64,000 bases of DNA. Origin: Muribaculaceae bacterium (GTDB lineage Bacteria > Bacteroidota > Bacteroidia > Bacteroidales > Muribaculaceae). The stretch covers positions 1 through 64,000 of the forward strand of contig CAJSYI010000011.1 of assembly GCA_910573745.1 (NCBI GenBank), given 5' to 3'. Of this stretch, positions 8,542 through 17,004 are shown piece by piece (position 1 is the stretch's first letter; the number at the start of each line of letters is the position of its first letter). Under the pieces are notes generated by a model. The model had not been told where the DNA came from. It saw only the letters and a program-made list of their open reading frames with translations, and did not search any database. Both the position numbers and the translations under genes were made by a program.

Positions 8542-9795
8542 ATGAAGAAGATTTACACATTACCGTATGCTCTCGTCATTGCCGCGCTAAACACGGCCAG
8601 CTCATACGCCGACGTCTTCACATCCGGGGACCTGCAGTATACGACACTCGACGAAAATACCTGCGAAATCACCAAATCTTTCGCCGGCGCGGCGGATCTC
8701 GTGATTCCGCCGAAAGCGACCGACGAAGCGACCGGAAAGGAATACACGGTCGTCTCAATCAAATACGGTGTATTCCGCAGCTCTTCAATCACTTCATGCG
8801 TCGTCCCAGGCACAATCACAAAATGCGGGCCTATGCTTTTCAACAGCTGCCGTTCATTGAAGTCGGTAACGTTTGAAGAAGGCGTCGAAGAACTTGGCTA
8901 CAGCTCGTTCCCTTCTTGTTCACAGCTCACACAGATAAATCTTCCGACATCCCTCAAAGTTCTCGGAGGCGAACAATACGGCAATTACGGCTCTGCCTTC
9001 ACGGGATGCACAGCACTCAAGTCAATCACCATCCCGTCAGGAATCACAGAAGTCCCCGACAAGACATTTGAAGGGTGTTCGGCTCTTGAAGAGGTAGTTT
9101 TCGAAGGAGAAATCACGTCAATAGGCGAAAGCGCGTTCTACAACTGCACCGCCCTCACTTCCGAATTCAGCTTCCCCGCCCTCACATCAATAGGAAAGAA
9201 CGCGTTCGCGCGCTGCACATCCCTCAAGAAAACAGAAATAGGGGGCAGCCTCGAAAACCTGTCAGAACAGGCCTTCTACGACAGCGGACTGGAAGACATA
9301 ACACTCAACGAAGGCATAAAGACCATCGGCTCCCAGGCTTTCTACAACTGCAAGCTGAAATCCGTCGCATTCCCTGCATCTGTAACGGAAATAGCCGCAG
9401 AGGCATTCAAAGGATGCACCGCACTGGCATCGGTGTCATGCTACTCCGAAGTGCCCCCGGCAGCCTACACCAACACGTTTGACCCTGACACATACGAATT
9501 TGCGCCACTACGCGTACCCAACTCAGCCGATGCCGCATACGAGGCTGCAGACTGCTGGAACCAGTTCGCAGAACGCATCAACATAAGCGTCGGCATAGAG
9601 GAAACAGTCGGAAACGCCATATCCGTGAAATGCATAGACGGAGGAATCTCAATAGAAGGCACCGACGCCACTGCAGAAGTATGGTCGGTTTCCGGCAAAC
9701 TCGCGGCACGCACATCCGCCCGCGAAATCCGGCTTCCCGCAGGACTCTACATAGTCCGTGTGGCCGGGACAAACATCAAAACCATCGTCAGATAA
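8542..9795 (+). CDS. BspA-type leucine-rich-repeat secreted protein (LRR_5), copy 1
   Basis: 417 residues: signal peptide (to about SSYA), a short N-terminal beta region, then about eight BspA/Treponema-type leucine-rich repeats between residues 80 and 310 with the pattern I...AF..C..L..I..P (for example AFARCTSLKK, AFYNCKLKSV). The last 70 residues form a separate beta domain ending GLYIVRVAGTNIKTIVR, which resembles type A C-terminal sorting domains of type IX secretion cargo. BspA-like proteins are surface adhesins or host-interaction proteins in related genera; the target here is unknown. A related gene follows after 33 bases. Confidence 0.85.
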   Translation: MKKIYTLPYALVIAALNTASSYADVFTSGDLQYTTLDENTCEITKSFAGAADLVIPPKATDEATGKEYTVVSIKYGVFRSSSITSCVVPGTITKCGPMLFNSCRSLKSVTFEEGVEELGYSSFPSCSQLTQINLPTSLKVLGGEQYGNYGSAFTGCTALKSITIPSGITEVPDKTFEGCSALEEVVFEGEITSIGESAFYNCTALTSEFSFPALTSIGKNAFARCTSLKKTEIGGSLENLSEQAFYDSGLEDITLNEGIKTIGSQAFYNCKLKSVAFPASVTEIAAEAFKGCTALASVSCYSEVPPAAYTNTFDPDTYEFAPLRVPNSADAAYEAADCWNQFAERINISVGIEETVGNAISVKCIDGGISIEGTDATAEVWSVSGKLAARTSAREIRLPAGLYIVRVAGTNIKTIVR

Positions 9796-9828
9796 CTTTT
9801 CATCCACACACTTTTCAATAAACCGATT

Positions 9829-11235
9829 ATGAAGAAATCATCAAAGACCATCCTTTTTGTTGCCTTAGCGGCACTCGGACTGAATTCAGCGGCAGGCTTC
9901 ACAGTAGGCGGACTGGAATACTCCACGCTTTCCGACGCCACTGTAACTGTAAAGAAATATATAGAAGGGACCGACATCACTATTCCTGAAAAGGTAACAG
10001 ACCCGGATTCCAATACGGAATACGACGTGGTCCAAATCGAACGGCAGGCTTTCTACAACGCTGCCATAAAGACCCTGAGCGTCCCGGCATCAGTGAAGTC
10101 CATAGAGCCTTATGCGTTCTGGAAAGCCACCGTAGAGACAGTAGATTTCGCGGAAGGCGTGGAAAGCATCGGATACGGAGCATTCCGTCAATGCACCAGC
10201 CTCACTTCCGTGAAGCTGCCTGAATCGCTGACGGTGCTCGGCTCCGTATTCACCGCCACCGGATATGACGGAGCCGTATTCTCGGAATGCACCGCCCTCA
10301 AGACAATCGTGATCCCCTCTGGAATAGACTCCATAAGGCAGCTGACCTTCGGGTCGTGCCTGAGCCTTAGCGAGGTGATTCTGCCGGAAGGGCTAACGAC
10401 AATAGACGAGCGCGCATTCGAAGCGTGCGCCTCCCTGAAAGAACTGACGTTGCCTTCGACCATAACCACATTCGGCCACGCCGCATTCAACAAGTCTGGC
10501 ATCAAGAACCCGATAATACCGGGCACAGTCAAAATCATACCCAACAGCGCATACCTGTGGTGCCAGGATATGACTGCGTTCACAATCGAAGAAGGAGTGG
10601 AAGAAATAGGAAAATCCGCTTTCGCCGACTGCAGGGGCTTCACCGAAATAACCATTCCGAACTCCGTGGAATGGATACGCACAGACGCCTTCCAAGGCAA
10701 TGAACACGTTACCAAAGTGCATATCGGCTCAGGCACACGCCGCATGGGCCACGCCTGCCTCGCGCTCTGGGCTCCCGACCAGGAGACCAACACGCCTCAA
10801 TGGGCGCTCGAGGAAATACACATCGACTCTCCCGTGCCGCCGGTGCATGAACAGAACGACGACCATTTCGACATCGTGGACGACGACTTCTTCTTCGGAG
10901 GAAAAGAATTCAAAGAGGAACTCAGAAAACAGTTCTACTCAGAAGTGAGGCTGTACGTGCCTGAATCAGCCGTGGAAGCATACCGTGAAGCTCCGGTATG
11001 GAAAAACTTCACACACATCAACGACAAGGAATACAACGGAATCGATGACATAATGCCAGAAGACGCAATACGCATAGAAGACGGCATAGTCTATTCCGAC
11101 ACCACAATCGAAGCCTATACAACGGCCGGCATGCGTGTGGCATCCGCATCAGAAAGCCTGGACCTCAACGCCCTCGGCACGGGAATATATATCGTGCGCT
11201 CAGGAAACCGCACCGTAAAGGCATCGATACGCTAA
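9829..11235 (+). CDS. BspA-type leucine-rich-repeat secreted protein, copy 2
   Basis: 468 residues, same architecture as its upstream neighbour: signal peptide ending near SAAGF, a shared start motif (GGLEYSTLSDATVTV here against GDLQYTTLDENTCEI there), LRR_5 repeats from about 65 to 330, and a C-terminal tail ending GIYIVRSGNRTVKASIR. An acidic insert near residues 340-365 (HFDIVDDDFFFGG) is not in copy 1. The two genes look like a tandem duplication that has diverged considerably. Probably cotranscribed with copy 1. Confidence 0.85.
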   Translation: MKKSSKTILFVALAALGLNSAAGFTVGGLEYSTLSDATVTVKKYIEGTDITIPEKVTDPDSNTEYDVVQIERQAFYNAAIKTLSVPASVKSIEPYAFWKATVETVDFAEGVESIGYGAFRQCTSLTSVKLPESLTVLGSVFTATGYDGAVFSECTALKTIVIPSGIDSIRQLTFGSCLSLSEVILPEGLTTIDERAFEACASLKELTLPSTITTFGHAAFNKSGIKNPIIPGTVKIIPNSAYLWCQDMTAFTIEEGVEEIGKSAFADCRGFTEITIPNSVEWIRTDAFQGNEHVTKVHIGSGTRRMGHACLALWAPDQETNTPQWALEEIHIDSPVPPVHEQNDDHFDIVDDDFFFGGKEFKEELRKQFYSEVRLYVPESAVEAYREAPVWKNFTHINDKEYNGIDDIMPEDAIRIEDGIVYSDTTIEAYTTAGMRVASASESLDLNALGTGIYIVRSGNRTVKASIR

Positions 11236-11610
11236 ACACCATATTCTTAACCGCACTATTCCCCTCTCCCCTCCCTCTCTCTTCCTCCTCTCCCTCTTAC
11301 CATCCGCTAAAACCCTTTCATTTCAACAAAAAAATATGTTAAAATCGCAGGTTCGGACAAACATTTGCCCCGAACCTGCGTTCTACAGATACAACGAGTT
11401 TTTCATGGTATTAGATTTTAAGGTTAATAAATGATTGGTTGTCGTGATGACAATCAATTTTTTTATGCCCACACCCCAACCGATTGTTTTTTGCCAACTT
11501 TGCAGACTACGGCACTGCCGTCGGAAAAACGAAGGCTGATTCAAAGCAAAATCGAACAAAAAAGGGCAAAACATAGTTGAAAGATTATTAACATTGCTTA
11601 ATTTTGCATT
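11236..11610. other. Intergenic region with homopyrimidine tract and hairpin
   Basis: Contains an unbroken 40-base pyrimidine run at 11259-11298. An 11-bp inverted repeat lies at 11346-11356 / 11370-11380 (13-base loop), preceded by A-rich sequence, so its T-run would lie on the minus strand; no gene needing a minus-strand terminator is evident. The vanZ-like promoter closes the region. Confidence 0.6.
11576..11606 (+). promoter_or_regulatory. Promoter of the VanZ-like gene
   Basis: GTTG (11576-11579), 19-base spacer, TAATTTTG (11599-11606). The ATG at 11611 begins only 4 bases later, so the transcript may be leaderless or nearly so. Confidence 0.65.
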
Positions 11611-12015
11611 ATGAACAAGGCTAAAAGTTTAATCACCAAACTTCCGGCATGGATCATGACAATCTCTACATTGCTGATGATCGGCTGGCTCACATTGGCT
11701 CCGAAGCCACTGGGGGACACGAGCGTTTCTCTTTTCCCCGACGCAGACAAACTCGTGCATGCCGTCATGTTCGGAATGCTCACGATAGGAATCCTGGCCG
11801 ACCGCCAAAGGCAGACGGGGTGGAAAGAAATCCCGGTATGGATGGCCACATTAGCCGTGGCCGTGGCATCCGGAACAGGGGCAGGAATCGAATTCCTTCA
11901 GGAAATCATGGGGCTCGGCAGGACTTTCGAGACCGCCGACATGATAGCCGATGCAGGCGGCAGCATGATAGCCGCACAGCTGTTTCTGATGATGCAGCCA
12001 CGATGGACTGAATGA
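11611..12015 (+). CDS. VanZ family membrane protein
   Basis: 134 residues with four hydrophobic segments and the VanZ-type motif DKLVHAVMFGMLT after the first. VanZ was named for teicoplanin resistance in enterococci, but most family members are of unknown function. Downstream is tamB, 66 bases away on the same strand. If the upstream promoter is right, the mRNA starts at or just before the start codon. Confidence 0.8.
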   Translation: MNKAKSLITKLPAWIMTISTLLMIGWLTLAPKPLGDTSVSLFPDADKLVHAVMFGMLTIGILADRQRQTGWKEIPVWMATLAVAVASGTGAGIEFLQEIMGLGRTFETADMIADAGGSMIAAQLFLMMQPRWTE

Positions 12016-12081
12016 ACCTCCACTACAGACAGCAACCGACGACTCCACTCTGCCTCGCAAAGGCAAAAACCATACGAAAAG

Positions 12082-15000
12082 GTGAACGACAGACCGACCG
12101 ACATAAGCTCTCCGGAAAACGCCCCCGGACAAAACGGCAATACCCAAGACAAGCCCGGGAAGAAGAAAAAGCATCTGATAAAGCCTGCATGGATCAGAAT
12201 CCCGCTAAAAACGCTCGGATGGATCACCGCGGCATTGCTGCTGCTCCCAGTCGCGGCATACATCCCGCCGGTTCAGACGCTGCTCAAGAACGTGGCGGCA
12301 TCCGTGGTGAAGAAGTCCACTGGAATGGAAATAGGAATAGAGAAATTCAGGATAAAGTTCCCGCTGGACGTTTCGCTAAAAGGCGTAACGATAACCGAAG
12401 CCACCGGAGACACCATGGTCAGGGCGAAGGAACTCGTGGCCGACGTGAAGCTGATTCCCCTTTTCCACAACGACATAAAACTCAAGAGCCTGAAACTTGT
12501 GGACGGGTATTACCGTATGGTAAGCCCCGACAGCTCGATGATAATGAAGATACATGCAGGCCTTCTCGACGTGGACGCCAAAAGCTCGGCCAACATAAAG
12601 ACCAGCATCATAGACCTCAACGAAGCATTGCTGCGAGACGGCTATGTCAGCCTGTACATGAACGTATGGAAGAAGAAGCCCACACCCAACGACACGTCTT
12701 CCACTCCGTTCCTCATCAAGGCCAACCGGCTGAAACTCGAAAACTTCCGGTTCGCCATGTCAATGCTCCCGACAATAGATACGCTCGACCTTCGCACCAA
12801 AGACCTCGAACTGCACAAAGGAGTGGTGGACTTGCGCTCAAATGAAGTGAGCGTAGGCTATCTCGGCGTGGCCGACGGCTCAGCCACATATCTTACCCCG
12901 ACCGCAGAATACATAAAGGCTCATCCCGCGCCTGTGGACACGGTTTCTGTACCCGGGCCGCCGATGGTGATACGCGGCGACAGCGTGGCCCTCGACCGGT
13001 TCACAGCACTTTACGGCGTGAAAGGAGCAAAGCCGATGCCAGGCTTCGACGCAAACTACATAAGCGTCAGCGACGTGGCCATAGGAATGAACGGCTTCTA
13101 CAACAAGGCATCGGAAATCCGCCTGCCCATCACGCGCCTGATGGCTCGTGAACGCTGCGGACTGACCATAACGGGCGGACGAGGCACCATCACCGTGGAT
13201 TCCGTAGGACTCGGAATCCGCGACCTCAACATCCAGACCACGTCATCGAAAATATTCGCCGACGCGGACGTGCCTTTCGCGCTGATGGCAATGAATCCTG
13301 ACGCGAAGACAAGCGTGCTGGCCGATGCAGACATAGCCCCGTCCGACATAGGGTGCTTCATGCCTTCTCTGAACGGCTACCTCCGCGCATTGCCCTCAAA
13401 GCGTCCGGCCAAGCTCCAGCTGAAGGCCGACGGTTCGCTTTCGGCAATGCAGATCGCCTCGCTGAAAGTCAATGTCCCGCAGGTGTTCGACCTCGTGGCC
13501 AAAGGCTCTGTCCGCAATCCGCTTGACATAAAGAAAATGAAAGGCAATGTGGACTTCGACGCCGTCCTTTCAGGGCCGAAGACAGTAGACAGGCTCCTCG
13601 GAGGCACCGGCTACGACATACCGGGATTGTCGCTCAAAGGGTCGGCCGAGGCAGACCGGCAGACGTATGCCGCCGACTTCCGGCTTCTGTCAGAGGCAGG
13701 AGACGCCGTAGGAAACGGACGCGTGTCGCTCACTTCGGAAAGCTATGAGGCAGACATGGACATAAAGGGCCTGCAGGCGGGGAGGTTCCTGCCCGACATG
13801 GGCATAGGGTCGGTAACGGCCCACATCACGGCCAGCGGAGCAGGTTTCAATCCTACCAAACCGGGAGCGCATACGCTCGCCAACGTCTCGGTAGGCTCGG
13901 CGATTTACAAAGGCCACGACTACAGAAACATCGGCCTCCACGCTGAACTCGGAAACGGAGACTTCAAGGTAAACCTCAATTCGCCGGACCCCGACCTCGA
14001 CCTGACACTCGACGCATACGGCACGGTCGCTCCTGACGACTACACGTTCGACATCCGCGCACGCATCAACCATATAGACCTGCATGCCCTCGGGCTTTCC
14101 GAAACACTCTCATCAGGCAACGCCAACATATACGCACAAGGCTCGGCAAGCCCCGAACGCTGGATTTACGACGTGGATCTGAAAGTGGACAACTTCGACT
14201 GGAACATGCCAGAAGGATACTTCCGGCTTCCGCAAGGCATCACGGCGTCGTTGCTTTCGACACCAGTCTCGGTCAATGCCAGCATCCAAAGCCAAGGCAC
14301 CGACCTTGAGTTCTCAAGCGCGTCAGGGCTAAAGCACGTGGTGGACTGCTTCACCGCCGTGGCCCCGATGGTGAGCAAACAGATAAAGGAACGCCATCTT
14401 GAAGTGGAAGAGCTTCAGGCCGCTCTCCCCGACTTCCGCCTCGACGCATACGCCTCTGGACGGGGACTGATGCACCAGTTCCTGACCGCCTCCGGCATGT
14501 CGGTCGATACCGTCTATGCCACGATAAGCAACGACTCACTGATACGGGCAAGCATCGGCATGCTCTGCCTCAACACCGGCTCGCTGCGCATAGACACCGC
14601 CACCCTGCGGCTGGACCAGCGCGGAAGCCTCATCGACTACAGAACGCATATAGGCAACGCACCGGGAACGCTCGACGAGTTTGCCCAGGTCAACATCAAC
14701 GGATATCTCGGCGGCAACCGTGCATCAGTGTTCCTCAACCAGCAGAACATCCAAGGCAAGACAGGCTACCGCCTCGGCCTCACGGCCGCAGTCATGGACT
14801 CGCTCGTAACCGTCCACTTCTCTCCGCTGAAGGCCACCATCGCGTACCTGCCGTGGACACTAAACGCCGACAACCATGTGGAATACACATTCGCGGACTC
14901 GCGAATCGACGCCAACCTCCGCGCACAAAGCGCGGAAAGCAGCATCATGCTCCTCACCGAACCGAGGAATGACGGCGGCGAAGACCTGCACGTCAACCTC

Positions 15001-17004
15001 AAGAACATCCATATAGAAGACTTCCTCCAGATGTCGGTCTTCGCCCCGCCGCTCAAAGCCTCGGTGAGCGCGGACATGCGCGTCGGCATGCGCGGCAAGG
15101 CGATTGTGGGCAACGGAACCGTGAACGTGGACAATTTCATCTATGACCGCAAAAACGTAGGCAACTTCGAGCTGGCCGTGAAGGCCGGCATGGGAGCCAA
15201 GGGCAACTCAGGCGGCATGGCATCGCTCAAAATCGACGGCAAGCCTGCACTCACGCTCCAAGGAGCGTTGTTGAAAGACAGCGTAAGCGGAGGCCTCACA
15301 CCCAAAGGCGTGAAGCTGAAGCTGACCAAGTTCCCGCTCAAGGTGGCAAATCCGTTCCTGGGCGCGGATATGGCCCAGCTCCACGGTGCCCTCAACGGCG
15401 AAATGGCTCTGGGCGGCTCCTTCACCGACCCTCTGCTCAACGGAGCCATAGCATGCGATTCGGTAAGGGTGTTCATCCCTATGATCGGAAGTTCGCTGCG
15501 CTTTGACGACGAACCTCTGACCGTAACAGACAACGTGGTGGGATTCAACGACTTCGAGATTTTCGCCGCCAACAAGAACCCGTTGGCAATCAACGGCACC
15601 GTGAACGCACGCCATTTCAATGACATACGCTTCGACATAGCCATGGCCGGAAAGAACGTGCAGCTGATAGGCAACGACAAGCGTGCCAGAAGCCAGATAT
15701 ACGGCAAACTGTTCGTAGACCTCGACGCTTCGGCACGCGGCCCGATGAAGCACTTCGACGTAAACGCCAACCTGTCAGTCCTGAACTCCACCGACATAAA
15801 CTATCAGTTGCAGACCGACGCACAGACCCTCGTTGAGCAGCAGTCGAAAGGCGAGGTGGTAACGTTCGTGCAGTTCTCGGACACGACCCAGGTGCAGAAG
15901 ACCGACAGCGTGGAGACACAGATGGCCATGCGCATAATCGCGTCGCTCAACATAGCCCCGGGCACACAGGCCACCGTCTTCCTTTCCAACAAAGGCACCG
16001 ACCGGGTGGAGCTTTCCCCGTCTGGTTCGCTTCGGTATTTCCAGAACTTCATGGGCGACATGCGCCTCACCGGGCAGCTCAATCTCGGAGAGGGATTCGT
16101 CCGCTACGGCCTGCCTGTGATGGGCGAGAAGAAGTTCGTTTTCGTGCCTTCGAGCCATGTGCTGTGGAACGGCGACATAATGAACCCGCTTCTCCACATC
16201 GACGCTTACGACGACATGAAAGTGAACGTCGTGCAGCCAAGCGGCAACACGAGCCTGGTGGACTTCAAGGTCAACCTCTCAGTATCCAACACGCTTTCTG
16301 CCCCCAAAGTGGCTTTCGACCTCTCTTCGGACGATGACATAACCATCCAGAACGAACTCCAGTCAATGAGCCCCGACCAACGTTCGCAGCAAGCCATCAA
16401 CCTGCTCGTAACCGGCCAATACAGCGGACAAGGGACAAAGACCGCCTCAAACAGCGCGGCCAACATGGCCAACTCTGCCCTCTACGGGTTCCTGACTTCG
16501 CAAATCAACTCCTGGGCGGCCAACAACATCCGTGGCGTTGACCTGTCTTTCGGAGTGGACCAATACGACAAATCGCTCAACGGGCAAAGCTCCACCACGA
16601 CGAGCTACAGCTATCAGGTGTCAAAATCACTCTTCAACAACAAGTTCAAGATTGTCGTAGGCGGCAACTATTCCACAGATGCTTCGGCCGACGAGAATTT
16701 CGCCCAGAACCTCCTGAGCGACATATCATTCGAGTATATGCTCAAACAGACAAACACGCTCAGCATGTACCTGAAGCTGTTCCGCCACAACGGCTTCGAG
16801 AGCATAGTTGAAGGCGAAATCACCGAGACGGGCGTAGGCTTCGTGATGCGCAGGCGGATGAGCAACCTGCGCCAGCTGTTCCGGTTCCACCGCTCCCGGA
16901 AAAAGCAGGATGCGCCTGCAACCGCCGACTCCATAATAAGGAGAGACCCGGCGAAAGAAAACGATTCCATCGAAACCGTAAAACACGACACTGACATAAA
17001 ATGA
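12082..17004 (+). CDS. tamB: TamB-like translocation and assembly module protein
   Basis: 1640 residues from a GTG start. One N-terminal membrane anchor at about residues 35-58 follows a basic, proline-rich cytoplasmic tail. A long repetitive beta-strand body (AsmA/DUF490-like beta-groove) spans the periplasm. The DUF490 C-terminal domain lies at about 1200-1590, including NLLVTGQYSG and a strand-rich end. In proteobacteria TamB works with the Omp85 protein TamA and is implicated in moving phospholipid and assembling outer-membrane proteins. The next gene, TamL, overlaps it by 4 bases (ATGA), consistent with a complex. Longer than the E. coli protein (about 1260), as is common in Bacteroidetes. 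Confidence 0.9.
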   Translation: MNDRPTDISSPENAPGQNGNTQDKPGKKKKHLIKPAWIRIPLKTLGWITAALLLLPVAAYIPPVQTLLKNVAASVVKKSTGMEIGIEKFRIKFPLDVSLKGVTITEATGDTMVRAKELVADVKLIPLFHNDIKLKSLKLVDGYYRMVSPDSSMIMKIHAGLLDVDAKSSANIKTSIIDLNEALLRDGYVSLYMNVWKKKPTPNDTSSTPFLIKANRLKLENFRFAMSMLPTIDTLDLRTKDLELHKGVVDLRSNEVSVGYLGVADGSATYLTPTAEYIKAHPAPVDTVSVPGPPMVIRGDSVALDRFTALYGVKGAKPMPGFDANYISVSDVAIGMNGFYNKASEIRLPITRLMARERCGLTITGGRGTITVDSVGLGIRDLNIQTTSSKIFADADVPFALMAMNPDAKTSVLADADIAPSDIGCFMPSLNGYLRALPSKRPAKLQLKADGSLSAMQIASLKVNVPQVFDLVAKGSVRNPLDIKKMKGNVDFDAVLSGPKTVDRLLGGTGYDIPGLSLKGSAEADRQTYAADFRLLSEAGDAVGNGRVSLTSESYEADMDIKGLQAGRFLPDMGIGSVTAHITASGAGFNPTKPGAHTLANVSVGSAIYKGHDYRNIGLHAELGNGDFKVNLNSPDPDLDLTLDAYGTVAPDDYTFDIRARINHIDLHALGLSETLSSGNANIYAQGSASPERWIYDVDLKVDNFDWNMPEGYFRLPQGITASLLSTPVSVNASIQSQGTDLEFSSASGLKHVVDCFTAVAPMVSKQIKERHLEVEELQAALPDFRLDAYASGRGLMHQFLTASGMSVDTVYATISNDSLIRASIGMLCLNTGSLRIDTATLRLDQRGSLIDYRTHIGNAPGTLDEFAQVNINGYLGGNRASVFLNQQNIQGKTGYRLGLTAAVMDSLVTVHFSPLKATIAYLPWTLNADNHVEYTFADSRIDANLRAQSAESSIMLLTEPRNDGGEDLHVNLKNIHIEDFLQMSVFAPPLKASVSADMRVGMRGKAIVGNGTVNVDNFIYDRKNVGNFELAVKAGMGAKGNSGGMASLKIDGKPALTLQGALLKDSVSGGLTPKGVKLKLTKFPLKVANPFLGADMAQLHGALNGEMALGGSFTDPLLNGAIACDSVRVFIPMIGSSLRFDDEPLTVTDNVVGFNDFEIFAANKNPLAINGTVNARHFNDIRFDIAMAGKNVQLIGNDKRARSQIYGKLFVDLDASARGPMKHFDVNANLSVLNSTDINYQLQTDAQTLVEQQSKGEVVTFVQFSDTTQVQKTDSVETQMAMRIIASLNIAPGTQATVFLSNKGTDRVELSPSGSLRYFQNFMGDMRLTGQLNLGEGFVRYGLPVMGEKKFVFVPSSHVLWNGDIMNPLLHIDAYDDMKVNVVQPSGNTSLVDFKVNLSVSNTLSAPKVAFDLSSDDDITIQNELQSMSPDQRSQQAINLLVTGQYSGQGTKTASNSAANMANSALYGFLTSQINSWAANNIRGVDLSFGVDQYDKSLNGQSSTTTSYSYQVSKSLFNNKFKIVVGGNYSTDASADENFAQNLLSDISFEYMLKQTNTLSMYLKLFRHNGFESIVEGEITETGVGFVMRRRMSNLRQLFRFHRSRKKQDAPATADSIIRRDPAKENDSIETVKHDTDIK

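Noticed and set aside
11383..11574. 63-codon minus-strand frame in the LRR-vanZ gap
   Set aside because: No family likeness, no promoter of its own, and AT-rich sequence makes a chance frame likely.
12012..12845. 277-codon frame overlapping the start of tamB
   Set aside because: Out-of-frame product is low-complexity Arg/Gln/His; the TamB frame explains the region.
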